Shown here piece after piece: positions 12,283 through 20,772 of a stretch of DNA of 23,406 nucleotides; positions within the stretch are counted from its first letter, which is position 1, and the number at the start of each line of letters is the position of its first letter. The notes beneath the pieces were generated by a model. That model was not told the origin of the DNA. It ran no database searches and was given only the letters and a program-made list of their open reading frames with translations. The DNA is from RGIG426 sp045643425 (GTDB taxonomy: Bacteria; Bacillota; Clostridia; Oscillospirales; Acutalibacteraceae), in the NCBI GenBank assembly GCA_045643425.1, contig JAZUKW010000025.1, positions 1 to 23,406 of the forward strand, in the 5' to 3' direction. A program made the position numbers and the translations under genes.

Positions 12283-13815
12283 TTACCCGCGCTCCTGCCA
12301 ATATTTGCGGTCAAGACTGCGGTATTGGATCGCCTCGGCGATATGCGGCACGTCAATAACGCTTGCTGCGTCGAGATCGGCGACGGTGCGCGCGACCTTG
12401 ACGATGCGGTCATAGGCGCGGGCGGAAAGCCCCATGCGGTCGAACGCGGTTTGCAGCATCGCTTTGGCGGCGTCAGTCATCGGACACCACTCCTGCAATT
12501 TGCCGGCGGGAATGGTCGCGTTGGAGATGACGTCCGTGCCGGCGAAGCGTTTGTTTTGGATGTCGCGGGCGGCGTTGACGCGGGCGCGGATAGACGCGCT
12601 CGATTCGGAGGCCGCTTTCGAGGTCAGCTGATCAAATTCCACCGGCGGGACTTCGATATGCAGGTCCACGCGGTCGAGAAGCGGGCCGGAAATGCGCGAG
12701 AGATAGTGCTGCGCCGCGGTGGGCGAGCAGGTACAATGGCGGGTGGGATGCCCGTAAAATCCGCAGGGGCAGGGGTTCATCGCCGCCACGAGCATAAACG
12801 AGCAGGGGTAGGAGAGGGTGGCGCTGACGCGGGAGATGGTCACGCGGTGGTCTTCGAGCGGCTGGCGCAGGCTTTCCATCGCGGTGCGGGAGAACTCCGG
12901 CAGCTCGTCGAGGAACAGCACGCCGTGGTGGGCAAGGGAGACCTCGCCGGGCTTCGGTGTCGTGCCGCCGCCGGCAAGCCCCGCGACCGAGATCGTGTGG
13001 TGGGGCGAGCGGAACGGGCGCACGGTGAGAAGTCCCGCGTCCTTATGTAATTCGCCGGCGATGGAGTGGATCTTCGTTGCCTCCAGCGCTTCGGCAGGGG
13101 TCATATCCGGCAAAATCGAGGGCAGGCGCTTGGCGAGCATGCTTTTGCCCGATCCCGGAGGGCCGATCAAAAGAATATTGTGACCTCCGGCGGCGGCGAC
13201 CTCCATCGCGCGGCGCGCGGCGGCTTGCCCTTTTACGTCAGCAAAATCGGGGACGTGTTCGTCGGTTTCGGCGTGGTAATCCTCGGCAGAGACGGGGGCG
13301 ATTTTCTCACCGCCCTGCAAGTGTAAGAGCAGCTCGGTTACGGTTTTAACGGGGTAGACGGCGATCCCGTCCACCACCGCGCCCTCGGCGGCGTTGTCGG
13401 CGGGGATAAAGACGTGCTGTATGCCGCTGTCGCGGGCGGCAATGACCATCGGCAGCACGCCCGTGACGGGACGCACCTCGCCGTCGAGCGATAGCTCGCC
13501 GATAAAGGCGCAGTCGGAAAGATCCGCGCGCAGCTGGTCGGAGACTTTAAGAAGCGCTAACAACAGCGGCAGGTCGTAGACCGAGCCCTCCTTGCGGATG
13601 TCGGCGGGGGCTAAGTTGATCGTAATGCGGGAGACGGGGTAGGTGAAGCCGCCGTTTTTGAGCGCGGCGCGCACACGCCCGCGCGATTCCCGCACCGCCG
13701 CGCCGGGAAGACCCACGACGTCGAAGCCGGGGAGCCCCTGGGACAAATCGGCCTCGACCTTGACCATAAAGCCGTCGATACCCGAAAGCCCCATACTGTT
13801 GAGCGAAGAAAACAT
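12283..13815 (-). CDS. comM: YifB/ComM family Mg-chelatase-like AAA+ ATPase
   Basis: 510 aa. The start (MFSSLNSMGLSG) follows GAGGG by 7-8 nt; the longer frame lacks a ribosome site. The N-terminal ChlI-like domain, about 1-170, contains the family motifs GLPGFDVVGLP and ESRGRVRAAL. The AAA+ core has Walker A GPPGSGKS at 218-225 and Walker B VLFLDELPEF. Next comes the Cys-rich MNPCPCGFYG...CTCS segment and the GPLLDRVDLHIEVP motif, then the C-terminal Mg_chelatase_C helical domain. In Gram-negative bacteria ComM is a hexameric helicase that promotes branch migration during natural transformation. The role in Clostridia is less clear. It is downstream of the ATPase/Cys-rich pair by 14 nt and ends at a terminator. 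Confidence 0.94.
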   Translation of the reverse strand: MFSSLNSMGLSGIDGFMVKVEADLSQGLPGFDVVGLPGAAVRESRGRVRAALKNGGFTYPVSRITINLAPADIRKEGSVYDLPLLLALLKVSDQLRADLSDCAFIGELSLDGEVRPVTGVLPMVIAARDSGIQHVFIPADNAAEGAVVDGIAVYPVKTVTELLLHLQGGEKIAPVSAEDYHAETDEHVPDFADVKGQAAARRAMEVAAAGGHNILLIGPPGSGKSMLAKRLPSILPDMTPAEALEATKIHSIAGELHKDAGLLTVRPFRSPHHTISVAGLAGGGTTPKPGEVSLAHHGVLFLDELPEFSRTAMESLRQPLEDHRVTISRVSATLSYPCSFMLVAAMNPCPCGFYGHPTRHCTCSPTAAQHYLSRISGPLLDRVDLHIEVPPVEFDQLTSKAASESSASIRARVNAARDIQNKRFAGTDVISNATIPAGKLQEWCPMTDAAKAMLQTAFDRMGLSARAYDRIVKVARTVADLDAASVIDVPHIAEAIQYRSLDRKYWQERG

Positions 13816-13829
13816 AGAAAAACCCTCTT

Positions 13830-13991
13830 TTACTCGTCTTTTTCCTTTTCGTCTACGTGGCATCCGCCACCGCAACGGCTACAATCACCGCAGCAGCCCT
13901 TGCCTTGTTTCTTTTGAAGCACCGTTACGACGATGCCGCACACCGCCGCGGCGATCGCCACGACTAAAATCACAACGTCCAGCGGGCTCAT
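13830..13991 (-). CDS. FeoB-associated-type Cys-rich membrane protein (53 aa)
   Basis: A tiny single-span membrane protein. The start ATG at 13991 overlaps the TGA of the upstream ATPase (ATGA) and follows GGAGGGGG, so translation is probably coupled. Residues 4-25 form one hydrophobic helix. A Lys/Gly stretch and the cluster CCGDCSRCGGGCH follow (C33, C34, C37, C40, C44, H45), then an acidic tail. The layout matches the small FeoB-associated Cys-rich family, whose members usually sit beside feoB. Here the partner is a P2A-type ATPase instead. Metal or iron-sulfur binding by the Cys cluster is inference. Confidence 0.75.
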   Translation of the reverse strand: MSPLDVVILVVAIAAAVCGIVVTVLQKKQGKGCCGDCSRCGGGCHVDEKEKDE

Positions 13992-16699
13992 GCGTCCCCC
14001 TCCTCGTCGTCGTCTTGAGAGACGAGGTGGCTTCCGGTGCAGTTTTCCATATACCAATCCGTTTTGCGTTTGGCTGATTTATAAAGCAAGCTTTCGAGCA
14101 GGACGGTAGCGGCCTTGAACAGCTCCATTACGACGAACGGGATCACAGACAAAATGCCTACGATCAGCCAATCGTCACCGCTCATCGGCACAACGCCGAA
14201 CACCGTTTGCAGCGGGGGGATGAGCAGCGAGGCCGCCATCAGACCGCCGGAAACGAGCAGCGCCAGCAGCATGGACGGGTTCGTGTGCAGATGCACGCGG
14301 AACAGCGACAGATTCGAGCGGGTGTTGAGCGCGTGGATGAGCTGGGAGAACGCGAGCACCGCGAACGCCATAGTGCAGGCGAGCTCGGAGCCGGTCTTGA
14401 GACCCATCGAGAACGCAACGAGGGTCAAAACGGCGATCATCGCGCCCTGCCACAACGAGTTCCACGCCAGACCGTGAGCGAAGATGCTCTCGGTTTTCGG
14501 GCGCGGCTTTTTGGTCATAATGGACGTGTCCGTCGGCTCCATACCGAGCGCCAGCGCCGGCAGGCTGTCGGTGATAAGGTTCACCCACAGAAGCTGAACG
14601 GGCAGCAGGGGAGATTCTTTCCAAAACAGCATGGCGAAGAAAACGCACAAGATCTCGCCCAGGTTGCAGGAGAGCAGGAACTGCACGGATTTTTTGATGT
14701 TGTTGTAAATACCGCGACCGCGCTCGACCGCGGTGACGATGGTGGCAAAGTTGTCGTCGGTCAGCACCACGTCGGCGGCGTTTTTCGCCACGTCCGTGCC
14801 GGTGATGCCCATAGCGCAGCCGATGTCGGCGGCGGAGAGGGCGGGCGCATCGTTGACGCCGTCGCCGGTCATGGAGACGATTTCGCCGGCTTTTTGCCAC
14901 GCTTTGACGATGCGGATCTTATCGGTCGGCGATACGCGGGCGTACACGCTTATTTTGCGGACGTTTTCGAACAGCTCGTCGTCGCTCATCGCGGCGAGTT
15001 GTTCGCCGGTCATCGCCTCGCTCTCGCTCTTCAAAATGCCGAGCGCTTTGCCGATGGCGGTGGCGGTTACCACGTGGTCGCCGGTGATCATCACGGTGCG
15101 GATGCCCGCGTTTTTGCAGGCCTTGATCGCGGCGACCGCTTCGGGACGCGGCGGATCGATCATACCGAGAAGTCCGCCGAAGGTGAGGCCGTTTTCGACC
15201 TCGTTCGGGTCGAGGTGGACCGGCAGATCGTCTACAAATTTATAGCCGACAGCGAGCACGCGCAGCGCCTCTTTGCCGAAGCGGCGGTTGACGTTCAGCA
15301 CTTCCTCCTCGTCCACGTCGACGCAGCGGGACAAGAGCACGTCCGGCGCACCCTTGACAACGACCAGCTTTTTGCCGTCCACGATATGGACGGAGGTCAT
15401 CAGCTTGCGGTCGGAATCGAAGGGAATCTCGCCCACGCGGGGATATTCGTTCATCAAGGTGTTTTTGTCTAACTTTTGTTTGAGCGCGTAAGAGAGGATA
15501 GCGGTTTCGGTCGGATCGCCCACGGCGATCTCCCGACCGTCCACCATGGTGACGTTGCCGTCGGTGCAAAGCGCCGCCATTTGGAGAAGCGTGGTAACGG
15601 CTTTGGAGGGCAGATCGTCGAGATACAGCGCCTTGCCGTCCACGTACATTCTCGTGAGGGTCATTTTGTTTTGGGTCAGCGTGCCGGTTTTGTCGGTGCA
15701 GATGACCGAGGCGCAGCCGAGCGTTTCCACTGCGGGCAGACGGCGGACGATGGCGTTTTTATCCGCCATACGTTGTACGCCGAGCGCGAGCACGACGGTA
15801 ACGACCGCCGGCAATCCCTCCGGGATCGCGGCGACGGCGAGAGAGACCGACGTCATAAAGATCTCGAGGAATTTAATATGGTCGAACAGACCGATCACGA
15901 AAATGATGCCGCAGATCACAAGCGCCAGAACGCCGAGCTTTTTGCCGAGCTCCTCTAACTTGTGCTGGAGCGGGGTGATGGATTTCTTTTCGCTTTCCAG
16001 CATGACGGCGATTTTGCCGATCTCGGTATTCATCCCGGTATCCACCACCACGGCGGTGGCGGTGCCGTTCGAAACGATACAGCCGGAATACGCCATATTG
16101 GAACGGTCGCCGATCGGCGCTATATCCGGGTGGGTGACGTGGGCATCCTTGTCGGCGGCGACGCATTCGCCGGTGAGCATGGATTCGTCACAGCGGAACA
16201 TAGCGGTATGCAGCAGACGGCAGTCGGCGGGGATCAGGTCGCCCGCCTCCAAAAACACGATGTCGCCCGGCACCAGCTCGGAGGCGTCCACCACTTGGCG
16301 CACGCCGTCGCGCTGTACCTTTGCGGACGGCGCAGACAGACTTTTGAGCGCCGCTAAAGCGGCTTCGGCGCGGCTTTCCTGAATGACGCCGATGAGCGCG
16401 TTGATCAGCACGATCAGCACGATGGCGATGGGGTCGATCCAATCGGCCGGCTCCCCGCGGAACCATTGGTAAGCGCTGATACCGGCGGAGACCGCCGCCG
16501 CGAGTATCAGAATGAGGATCATCGCGCTTTTCAGCTGATCCACAAAACGCATAAAGAACGAGCGGGGCGGACGCTCCCGCAACACGTTTTTGCCGTAAGT
16601 TTTTTGGGCTTCTTCCACGCGGTCGGCGGAAAGACCGTCCTCACGGGTGACGGAAAACTCGTTTAAAACGGCGTCCTCCTGTTGACTGTGCCAAATCAT
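13988..16699 (-). CDS. P2A-type calcium-transporting ATPase
   Basis: A 903-aa cation pump of the SERCA/PMR1 group, exporting Ca2+ at the expense of ATP. ATG 16699 follows AAGGAG at 8 nt; upstream extension lacks a ribosome site. Visible landmarks: actuator loop LTGEC (176-179) and M4 IPEGLP. The phosphorylation motif is CTDKTGTLT with D336, and the hinge is TGDGVNDAPAL. M5 is CNLGEIL (Asn and Glu equivalent to SERCA N768/E771) and M6 is NLITDSLPA (N, T, D). Having the M5 N/E pair suggests both calcium sites could be present. M8 reads FSQLIHALN, without the SERCA Glu. The actuator loop is TGEC rather than the canonical TGES. It lies 29 nt downstream of mnmA and overlaps the Cys-rich gene by 4 nt. 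Confidence 0.94.
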   Translation of the reverse strand: MIWHSQQEDAVLNEFSVTREDGLSADRVEEAQKTYGKNVLRERPPRSFFMRFVDQLKSAMILILILAAAVSAGISAYQWFRGEPADWIDPIAIVLIVLINALIGVIQESRAEAALAALKSLSAPSAKVQRDGVRQVVDASELVPGDIVFLEAGDLIPADCRLLHTAMFRCDESMLTGECVAADKDAHVTHPDIAPIGDRSNMAYSGCIVSNGTATAVVVDTGMNTEIGKIAVMLESEKKSITPLQHKLEELGKKLGVLALVICGIIFVIGLFDHIKFLEIFMTSVSLAVAAIPEGLPAVVTVVLALGVQRMADKNAIVRRLPAVETLGCASVICTDKTGTLTQNKMTLTRMYVDGKALYLDDLPSKAVTTLLQMAALCTDGNVTMVDGREIAVGDPTETAILSYALKQKLDKNTLMNEYPRVGEIPFDSDRKLMTSVHIVDGKKLVVVKGAPDVLLSRCVDVDEEEVLNVNRRFGKEALRVLAVGYKFVDDLPVHLDPNEVENGLTFGGLLGMIDPPRPEAVAAIKACKNAGIRTVMITGDHVVTATAIGKALGILKSESEAMTGEQLAAMSDDELFENVRKISVYARVSPTDKIRIVKAWQKAGEIVSMTGDGVNDAPALSAADIGCAMGITGTDVAKNAADVVLTDDNFATIVTAVERGRGIYNNIKKSVQFLLSCNLGEILCVFFAMLFWKESPLLPVQLLWVNLITDSLPALALGMEPTDTSIMTKKPRPKTESIFAHGLAWNSLWQGAMIAVLTLVAFSMGLKTGSELACTMAFAVLAFSQLIHALNTRSNLSLFRVHLHTNPSMLLALLVSGGLMAASLLIPPLQTVFGVVPMSGDDWLIVGILSVIPFVVMELFKAATVLLESLLYKSAKRKTDWYMENCTGSHLVSQDDDEEGDA

Positions 16700-16728
16700 A
16701 AAAACAGCTCCTTTTTCGGAATGGAAAT

Positions 16729-17778
16729 TTACAGAATTTTGTCGATCGTGCCGCCGCCCAGCACGCGGTCGCCGTGATACAATACGACGGCCTGGTCGAC
16801 GGTCAGCGCACGCTGGGGAGTGGTGAAGAAAACGTCCATTTGGCCGTCGCCGACGGTGACGGTGACGGGCGCTTCGTGCTGGGAATAGCGGGCCTTGGCG
16901 GTGATGCCGGATGCGGGAAGCGCCGCCGGGTCGCACAGCCAATTGACGTCGGTGGCGTGCAGGGCAGAGGCGAACAGGTCTTCCTCGTCTCCGAGTGTGA
17001 CGCGGCCGGTTTCTGTGTCTTTGCCCAGCACGAACATCGGCTTGCCGAAGCCCATACCGAGCCCCTTGCGCTGGCCGATCGTAAAGCGGATACAGCCGTC
17101 GTGACGGCCGATGACCTTCCCGCTCGCGTCCACAAAATCGCCCGGCGCGCTTTGGATGCCGCGCTCTTCTTTGAGATAGCGGGCATAGTCACCGTCGGGG
17201 ATAAAGCAGATGTCTTGGCTCTCCTTAGCGGAGGCGCTGGTGAAGCCGTGCTGTTGTGCCAGCGCGCGCACGGCGGTTTTATCCATCTCGCCCAGCGGGA
17301 ACAGCACATCGGACAGTATATCCCGCGGGAGAGCATACAGCATATACGATTGGTCTTTTTTGGAATCCAGCCCTTTCAGGAGGTGCGGGAGACCGTCCTC
17401 TCCGCGGCGGATAACGCGGGCATAATGGCCGGTGGCCAGATAGTCACAGTCGTGCCATTGTGCAAAGGCGTACAGCTCGAAAAACTTGACGTTCGGATTG
17501 CACAGCACACAGGGGTTGGGCGTTTTCCCGCTCGCATAGGCGGCGGCAAAGGGCGCGATAACGCGCTTCTCGAAAGGCTCGCGGCAGTCGAGAACGTGAA
17601 AGGGGATGTCGAGCGTTTTAGCGGTTTGTTCGGCGTCGGCGATGGCACGCTCGGTAGCCGCGTTGTTCAGCAGCCGGAGCGTTGTGCCGATCACGTCGTA
17701 GCCCTGCTCTTTCAGAACGAGCGCGGCTACGGCACTGTCTACGCCGCCGCTCATAGCAACCAGAACACGTTTTGACAT
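16729..17778 (-). CDS. mnmA: tRNA-specific 2-thiouridylase MnmA
   Basis: 349 aa, cytosolic. It makes the 2-thio group of s2U34 in the wobble position of Lys, Glu and Gln tRNAs, using ATP to adenylate U34 and a persulfide for sulfur. The N-terminal PP-loop is SGGVDS at 10-15. Catalytic cysteines are C93 in NPCVLCN and C191 in SQDICF, both intact. The TGHYARV and KDQSYMLY family motifs are present, and the C-terminal beta-barrel contains FTIGQRKGLG. The start (MSKRVLVAMSGG) follows GGGGG at 9 nt; the longer reading frame runs back into the promoter. It is the first gene of the minus-strand run that continues with the Ca-ATPase. Confidence 0.97.
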   Translation of the reverse strand: MSKRVLVAMSGGVDSAVAALVLKEQGYDVIGTTLRLLNNAATERAIADAEQTAKTLDIPFHVLDCREPFEKRVIAPFAAAYASGKTPNPCVLCNPNVKFFELYAFAQWHDCDYLATGHYARVIRRGEDGLPHLLKGLDSKKDQSYMLYALPRDILSDVLFPLGEMDKTAVRALAQQHGFTSASAKESQDICFIPDGDYARYLKEERGIQSAPGDFVDASGKVIGRHDGCIRFTIGQRKGLGMGFGKPMFVLGKDTETGRVTLGDEEDLFASALHATDVNWLCDPAALPASGITAKARYSQHEAPVTVTVGDGQMDVFFTTPQRALTVDQAVVLYHGDRVLGGGTIDKIL

Positions 17779-17813
17779 AGCGAAAATCCCCCTTATACTT
17801 TCTAATCTTAAAT

Positions 17814-17842
17814 AGTATAGCACGAAAGTTCCGAAAACGCAA
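17814..17842 (-). promoter_or_regulatory. Sigma-A-type promoter of mnmA operon
   Basis: On the minus strand, TTGCGT (17842-17837), 17-nt spacer, TATACT (17819-17814). Confidence 0.8.
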
Positions 17843-17851
17843 CAAAAAACC

Positions 17852-17880
17852 TTGCTAATCGCGACAAAAAATGCTATACT
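17852..17880 (+). promoter_or_regulatory. Sigma-A-type promoter of the oxidoreductase operon
   Basis: TTGCTA (17852-17857), 17-nt spacer, TATACT (17875-17880). The two divergent -35 boxes are only 9 nt apart, so mnmA and this operon fire back to back. Confidence 0.8.
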
Positions 17881-17910
17881 GTGACAAAACGGGAAAAGGA
17901 GGTGTCCGCG

Positions 17911-19167
17911 ATGACGGATGCGCTGTTTATCGGCGGCGGTGCCGCGGGACTTTGCGGGGCGTTAATGCTCAAACGCTGTGCGCCGCAGAAGAGTGTCGTC
18001 GTGCTCGAAAAAGCGCCGCGCGTCGGCAAAAAACTGCTGGCGACCGGCAACGGCACGTGCAATTTATCGAATATCCACGCCGACAAAACGCGGTATCACG
18101 GACAGGACACCTCGTTTGTCGATACGGTGCTGGGCGCGTTTTCGCCGAGGGAGGCGCGGACGTTTTTTGCCTCGATCGGGGTAACCACCGAGGTGAGGGA
18201 AAACGGGCGGATCTATCCCGAATGCGCGTCGGCGGCGGCGGTGCTGGATTGTCTGCGCTTGGCGCTCGCCGAAGCGGGAGTGACCGTGATTTGCGACACC
18301 GCCGCAACGAAGCTTACCCCGAAAAACGGGGAGTGGGAAGTGGCAACGCTCGACAAAGACGGTAAAGTGGACACCCTTTACAGCAAAATCGTCATCGTGG
18401 CGGCGGGCGGCTGCGCTTCGCCGAAGCTCGGCGGCTGCGGTGACGGCTATGATCTGCTGGCGGCGCTCGGCTACGAGCGCACAGCGCTCACCCCGTCGAT
18501 CGTAACCTTAAAAACCGACACCACCTTTGTGAAAGCCGTGAAAGGGCTTCGCGTGAATGCCGCCGTGACGTTGACGGACGGCAAAAACACGCGCCGGGAT
18601 AGAGGCGAGGTGCTGTTTTGCGACTATGGGCTGTCGGGGCCTGCGGTGATGCAGGTGTCGCGGCTCGCGGGCGAATGGGAGCGCAAAAAACAAGGGGCGC
18701 TGACCCTTTCTTTGGATCTGTGTCCGGATTTGAGCGAGGAAGAAGTGTTCGCGATGCTCAACGTTCGGCGCGCGCTTCATTGTAACCGCTTGTTGGAGGA
18801 TTATCTTACCGGTCTTTTTCAACGCCGCATAGGACAGACGGTGTTAAAGGCTGCAAAGGCGTTACCCTTTACACGCGATGCGGGCTCGTTGACGGACGAG
18901 GAGCTTCACGCGATCGTCAAAACGCTTAAAAAGTGGGAGTTTTCCGTCACCGGCACCACCGGCTTTGCCAACGCGCAGGTCACGGCGGGCGGCGTGAAAA
19001 CGGATGCGTTCGACCCGCACACGATGCAGTCGAAGCGTCACCGCGGGTTGTACGCGGTGGGCGAGGTGCTGGACGTGGACGGCGATTGCGGCGGGTTTAA
19101 CCTGCATTTCGCGTGGGCGTCGGCGCTCGTTTGCGCCGAGTCGGTGGCGAAGGAGGCGGCGAAATGA
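17911..19167 (+). CDS. HI0933/YhiN-family FAD-dependent oxidoreductase (BaiN-like)
   Basis: 418 aa. ATG 17911 follows AGGAGG at 8 nt; an upstream GTG at 17881 sits at the transcript start and is unlikely. An N-terminal dinucleotide-binding fold (GGGAAG, residues 8-13) leads to the family signature GKKLLATGNGTCNLSN. Further motifs are IVAAGG and, at the C-terminus, AVGEVLDVDGDCGGFNLHFAWASALVCA, part of which binds FAD in this family. Homologues are flavoproteins of mostly unknown substrate; some gut forms are linked to bile-acid reduction, which cannot be claimed here. It is the first gene of a run with the next two, and its stop overlaps the next start (ATGA). Confidence 0.92.
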   Translation: MTDALFIGGGAAGLCGALMLKRCAPQKSVVVLEKAPRVGKKLLATGNGTCNLSNIHADKTRYHGQDTSFVDTVLGAFSPREARTFFASIGVTTEVRENGRIYPECASAAAVLDCLRLALAEAGVTVICDTAATKLTPKNGEWEVATLDKDGKVDTLYSKIVIVAAGGCASPKLGGCGDGYDLLAALGYERTALTPSIVTLKTDTTFVKAVKGLRVNAAVTLTDGKNTRRDRGEVLFCDYGLSGPAVMQVSRLAGEWERKKQGALTLSLDLCPDLSEEEVFAMLNVRRALHCNRLLEDYLTGLFQRRIGQTVLKAAKALPFTRDAGSLTDEELHAIVKTLKKWEFSVTGTTGFANAQVTAGGVKTDAFDPHTMQSKRHRGLYAVGEVLDVDGDCGGFNLHFAWASALVCAESVAKEAAK

Positions 19168-20759
19168 TCCAAATTGCTTCGGTGTCGCTGCCTCTCGACT
19201 ATACCGACGGCGACCTGCGTGCCGCCGCGGCAAAAAAACTGAAGATTTCACAAAACGACCTGCTTTCCTGCGCGGTCGCCAAACGCTCGGTGGATGCGCG
19301 GCGGGGGCAGGTGTCGTTTTTGTTTTCGCTTCATGTGACGGTAAAAGGGGACGAAAACGCGCTGGTCAGGCGACTGAAAAACGATCACATCACGCGGTTT
19401 ACACCGCTTGTGTACGTGCCGCCGAAAACGGCGAAAACGCCGCCGCACCCGCCGGTTGTGGTGGGAAGCGGCCCGGCGGGACTGTTTGCAGCGCTTATTT
19501 TGTCGCGGGCGGGGCTGAAACCTATTTTGCTCGAACGCGGCAAAGACGTGGATTCCCGCACCGCCGACGTGGAGCGGTTTGAACAGACGGGCGCGCTCGA
19601 TCCCGCCTCCAACGTGCAATTCGGCGAGGGCGGCGCGGGAACGTTTTCCGACGGCAAGCTCAACACCGGCATCAAAGACGAGCGCATCCGGTTTGTTTTG
19701 GAAACGCTCGCCAAGGCGGGGGACGCCGAGGATCTGTTGTGGCAGGCGCGGCCGCACGTCGGCACCGATCGCCTGAAAACCACCGTCAAGGCGTTGCGGC
19801 GGGAGCTGATCGAAAACGGCGCGACCGTGCGGTTTTCCACCTGCGTCACCGATATTGAAACGAAAAACGGCGCGCTGTGTGCGCTTGTGCTCGACACCCC
19901 GAACGGGCGGGAGCTTTTGCCCTGCGAGCAGGCGATTTTCGCCATCGGCCACAGCGCCCGCGACACGGTGGAAATGCTTTTGAACCGCGGCGTGACGATG
20001 CTTCAAAAACCGTTCGCCGTCGGCGTGCGGATCGAACACAAACGCGAATGGATCGACCGCGCGCAATACGGCAAATTTGCCGGTCATCCGTCCCTCGCTG
20101 CCGCCGATTACCGCCTCGCGGTGCGGCCCGAAACCGGGCGCGGCGTGTATACGTTTTGTATGTGTCCCGGCGGGACGGTGGTTGCCGCCGCGTCGGAAAC
20201 GGGCGGTGTGGCGGTCAACGGAATGAGCCGCTTTGCCCGTGATAACGAAAATTCCAACAGCGCCGTTTTGGTCGGCGTTGCGCCGGAGGATTTCGGCTCA
20301 AATCATCCGCTTGCCGGCGTGGAATTGCAACGAAAAATGGAGCGCGAGGCGTTCGCCCTCGGCGGCGGGGACTATAAAGCCCCTGCCCAGACGGTGGGGG
20401 ATTTTCTTACCGACCGTGCTTCTACGGGCTTTGGCGAGGTCACGCCGTCCTATCCGCGCGGTGTGACACCGTGTGATTTACAAAATTGCCTGCCGCCGTT
20501 TGTGGCGGAGTCGCTCAAAGCGGGGTTGCCGCTGATGGGCGAACGGCTGCGCGGCTTTGACCGTCCGGATGCGGTGCTGACCGGGGTGGAAACGCGCTCG
20601 TCGTCGCCGGTGCGTATGGTGAGGGACGAGGGCGGTCAATCGCCGATCAAAGGACTTTTTCCCTGCGGCGAGGGTGCGGGCTACGCCGGCGGTATTACGT
20701 CGTCGGCGGTAGACGGTATCCGTTGCGCCGAATGGGTGATAGAAACGCTGAATGAGTGA
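19164..20759 (+). CDS. FAD-dependent dehydrogenase, COG2509-like
   Basis: 531 aa. The start ATG at 19164 overlaps the previous stop and follows AAGGAGG (19150-19156) at 7 nt. An N-terminal domain of about 95 residues, with alternating strands and helices, precedes a Rossmann motif VVGSGPAG (about 99-106). Next come SNVQFGEGGAGTFSDGKLN, a signature of these uncharacterised FAD-dependent dehydrogenases, AIGHSARDTVEML, and a C-terminal GLFPCGEGAGYAGGITSSAVDG FAD-contact region. Physiological substrate unknown. Tight coupling to the HI0933-like gene suggests shared redox or cofactor metabolism, but that is inference. Confidence 0.9.
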   Translation: MIQIASVSLPLDYTDGDLRAAAAKKLKISQNDLLSCAVAKRSVDARRGQVSFLFSLHVTVKGDENALVRRLKNDHITRFTPLVYVPPKTAKTPPHPPVVVGSGPAGLFAALILSRAGLKPILLERGKDVDSRTADVERFEQTGALDPASNVQFGEGGAGTFSDGKLNTGIKDERIRFVLETLAKAGDAEDLLWQARPHVGTDRLKTTVKALRRELIENGATVRFSTCVTDIETKNGALCALVLDTPNGRELLPCEQAIFAIGHSARDTVEMLLNRGVTMLQKPFAVGVRIEHKREWIDRAQYGKFAGHPSLAAADYRLAVRPETGRGVYTFCMCPGGTVVAAASETGGVAVNGMSRFARDNENSNSAVLVGVAPEDFGSNHPLAGVELQRKMEREAFALGGGDYKAPAQTVGDFLTDRASTGFGEVTPSYPRGVTPCDLQNCLPPFVAESLKAGLPLMGERLRGFDRPDAVLTGVETRSSSPVRMVRDEGGQSPIKGLFPCGEGAGYAGGITSSAVDGIRCAEWVIETLNE

Positions 20760-20772
20760 GGAGACAGAAACG

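Noticed and set aside
14207..15472. A 421-codon plus-strand frame opposite the calcium ATPase
   Set aside because: No ribosome site and a low-complexity Arg/His/Gly composition; the minus strand encodes all P-type ATPase motifs.
19965..20025. Frameshift or stop in the COG2509-like gene
   Set aside because: The reading frame is continuous through this GC-rich part, with family motifs on both sides.
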